From UBA7960 sp964348755 (lineage in GTDB: Bacteria; Bacteroidota; Bacteroidia; Bacteroidales; UBA7960), in assembly GCA_964348755.1 (NCBI GenBank), contig CAYGDW010000009.1, positions 1-64,000 on the forward strand: a DNA stretch of 64,000 nt, in the 5' to 3' direction. Numbering within the stretch: position 1 is the first letter of the stretch; each line of letters starts with the position of its first letter. Both the position numbers and the translations under genes were made by a program. Below the pieces are notes generated by a model. The model worked only from the letters and a program-made list of their open reading frames with translations, was not told where the DNA came from and made no database searches. Positions 62,162 through 64,000 of the stretch are shown in pieces.

Positions 62162-63896
62162 TCACGGGTTATTTACCTGCTTGCTGGTTATTACTACCAC
62201 ATTTTCATAGCCAAACAAGGCGCGGGCCTCCTCGCCCCTAAAAACCTTCACACTTTCAATTTTGTCAGGTGTAATTAAGTTTTTGAGGTTTTCAACCACC
62301 ATATCCACTTTTTTTTTATCAATATAAACAGCTAAATTTTCATCGCCGGGTTTTCTGATAACAGCCTGTCCGTCAGAATCGTCAAGATCGGATTTATTGT
62401 TCAGCACAAATCGTATCGGCAAGTTTAACTGCAACCTAACGCTTTGCCCCCTTTGGGTGGCCGGAGTCCAGTTGGGCATTGCCTTTACGACCCGCACAGC
62501 TTCTTCGTCGCAACCCTTTCCTATTCCTCACAAAACGGTTACATTAGTCAGACTTCCGTCCCTCTCCACTACAAAAGAAACGAACACCGTTCCCTGAATG
62601 TTCGAAAGCATAGCCTCCTTAGGGTACACAAGGTTTTCCTTTAGAAACAGCTGAAAAGCCTCCTGACCTCCCGGAAATTTTGGTAGCACCTCAGCTACCA
62701 TGAAAACAGGATCCTCCACAGCCTCAGGCGAGGCAGGAGGTTGCTGAACAGATAAGGAACCCGAAGGTAATAAGCCCGAGATAGTTTGAAATTCAGTTTC
62801 TGTTGCAGAAACTACGGGCACAACATTTTCAAACTCTTGTACCAGCGGTGAAATAATTGGCATAACCGCCTGCAAACGGGTCGATTGTAACATGAAAAAC
62901 ATGGCAAAGAAAATTGCCGAGGCAATTAAACCTAAAACGACTCTCAAACGAAACTTTGGGGTGGATTGGTTAATCATCATGATTCGTTTTTTTAAGGGTG
63001 AAACATTAAAATGGTTGGTAACAGGTAAGCAATAACTTATACATGAAAAATTTACCAAAAGTTGCTGATAGGCAATTTTATCAACATTATGGCCAAGCAC
63101 ATAGCGGTCAGCTGCAAACTCGTGCTGCAGTTTTAATTCGTGGCGGAGAAACCACAGGGCAGGATGGAACCAAAAAAAAAAATGGTAAGTACCCCAACAA
63201 TAACCAAATCGACCGAATGGAGTTTTTTGATGTGTGCCTTTTCATGCAGCAATATATTATTGAGAGAAGGATCGCCAAGTAAATGCTGAGGAATAAAAAC
63301 CAGTCCGAAAAAACTGTACGGGGTTTGGTTTCCTTTTACCGGAATTACCAATACCCCATTGATTATAAATCCACCTAGCAACCTCCACCTGGCAACCAGA
63401 TAAATTATACCTGTGGCAAACCTCAAAAAAAACAGGAAACTTACCGCCAACGAAATATAAACCAGCTCCTTGGTCGAAAAAATTAAACCTTGAAATACCT
63501 GTTTCGAATTTTCGATGGTCTCAGAGGCATAAATCACCACCTCCGGAAGCGTTATAAACCCAGTTTCCTGCAGATTAATACCGGTTGGACCATACTAAAC
63601 CCCATACCCATAAAAATCGATATCAATAGGCCGCCCATTATGTAAAACCGCCCCAATGATGGGTTTTTCTGAGGCTTTATCAGGTAATAATATAAAATAC
63701 ACAGCAGAAAAAAATAGCCGGAAGCCCAAAACAAAAAAATAAATGAATTATTCATAGCCGGTTTATTTAATAATTTGCTGACAAAATTTGCTAACCTATA
63801 AAAAAATGGTTGTTGACCCACCCTCAAACCAATCATAAAAAAAAGCACCACCAAATTAAACCACCCGCTCTGCCATACTTTATAATATGGCTTCAA
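62162..63896 (-). pseudogene. Broken blaR1-type gene: M56 peptidase with TonB C-terminal domain
   Basis: Three pieces of one gene are legible. Piece 1 (63896 to about 63552) holds N-terminal membrane helices. After a one-base loss near 63583 the text continues in the next frame (INLQETGFITLPEVVIY) to the zinc site LLHEKAHIKKLHSVD. A second one-base loss occurs in the T11 run (63172-63182), after which it reads WFHPALWFLRHELKLQHEF, then AADRYVLGH, a TM helix and a TonB_C domain (KFPGGQEAFQLFL). That domain is cut by TGA at 62528-62530, where the family has Arg (VL-R-GIGKGCDEEAV). The rest continues to 62162 with a plug-like end (ESVKVFRGEEARALFGYE). Adding the two bases gives 579 codons. The TTG start overlaps the blaI stop. 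Intact homologues sense cell-wall antibiotics. Confidence 0.85.
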
Positions 63897-64000
63897 CTTT
63901 TCATTTCATCCAGCTTTTTTATCTCCTCATCAATTATATGCTTGAGTTCCTCAAGCTCCGAAACTGACAGTCCCTTTTCATTCGAAAAGAAAGAAACCAT
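63893..64000 (-). CDS. BlaI/MecI-type repressor, C-terminal end (partial)
   Basis: Only the last 35 codons lie in the window: MVSFFSNEKGLSVSELEELK and then HIIDEEIKKLDEMKS. They fit the C-terminal dimerisation helix of BlaI/MecI repressors (pattern LVSFF...LSxEDLEELxxII). The gene runs off the right edge, and the Met at 64000 is probably internal. Its TGA overlaps the TTG of the downstream M56 gene, the usual blaI-blaR1 arrangement. Confidence 0.75.
   Translation of the reverse strand: MVSFFSNEKGLSVSELEELKHIIDEEIKKLDEMKS

Noticed and set aside
62528..62530. TGA read as selenocysteine or recoding
   Set aside because: The family has Arg at this place, not Cys, no hairpin of SECIS type was recognised, and the same gene has two frameshifts.
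1..64000. tRNA genes, rRNA genes, CRISPR arrays, prophage or integrase genes
   Set aside because: No T-loop motifs with matching cloverleaf arms, no regularly spaced repeats and no phage or integrase domains were seen.

Overview
The window is a piece of a Bacteroidota chromosome, most likely from the Bacteroidales/Marinilabiliales side of the phylum. Four things point there: a type IX secretion (T9SS) type A sorting domain, a fused FeoA-FeoB, long SecA and RpsP forms, and the -7 motif TAnnTTTG (typical of the Bacteroidota primary sigma factor) shortly upstream of about twenty genes. Shine-Dalgarno sites are absent and starts follow A-rich leaders. I found no tRNA, rRNA, CRISPR array, prophage or intact insertion sequence. 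Most of the window is ordinary core genome on both strands.

Layout. 1-2.7 kb: an orphan lipoprotein and the decayed 3' end of a large Cys-rich repeat surface protein with a T9SS sorting domain, closed by a perfect 18-bp hairpin. 3-6.2 kb: M20 amidohydrolase, threonine aldolase, MscS channel. 6.3-6.5 kb: a degraded palindromic repeat. 6.6-8.5 kb: rpsP-rimM-trmN6 operon. 8.5-15.8 kb: a degenerate Hpt protein, a tiny lipoprotein, a dicarboxylate symporter, clpB, a LolE-type permease and an outer-membrane barrel. 15.9-20.5 kb: a five-repeat DUF349 protein and a patatin fused to a barrel. 20.6-26.3 kb: secA with four small metabolic genes downstream. 26.5-35.9 kb: DUF2795 protein, 2-oxoacid dehydrogenase E2, recR with a chimeric glycosyltransferase, a sodium symporter, a SPOR lipoprotein and valS. 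36.0-36.3 kb: remnant of an IS3-type orfA and a hairpin. 36.4-40.8 kb: sucC, gcvT, comB-like and a zinc phospholipase C/S1 nuclease-like gene. 40.8-50.6 kb: hisS-hutH, a NYN-cold-shock fusion, rtcB, a divergent ychF, a second palindromic repeat, and glgB with an AHSA1-type gene. 50.7-62 kb: feoAB with its Cys-rich partner, recQ, yjjG-like, NUDIX, YiiX-like, photolyase, metallophosphoesterase and an AspT/YidE transporter. 62.1-64 kb: a blaI-blaR1 type pair in which the M56 sensor gene carries three separate lesions.

The most informative non-routine observations are as follows. (1) The blaR1/M56 gene is broken by two -1 frameshifts, one of them in a run of 11 T, and by an in-frame TGA. Restored, it reads as M56 peptidase, TonB C-terminal domain and a plug-like tail. 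(2) The Hpt-like protein has Phe where the phosphoacceptor His belongs. (3) A GT2 glycosyltransferase is fused to a sugar-phosphate transferase module whose catalytic core is missing. (4) A YchF-family GTPase lacks the usual P-loop and switch sequence. (5) Two copies of a palindromic intergenic repeat are present. I see no convincing new multi-gene system. RNA- and DNA-acting genes that could belong to defence islands (NYN, RtcB, RecQ, patatin) are scattered among housekeeping genes.
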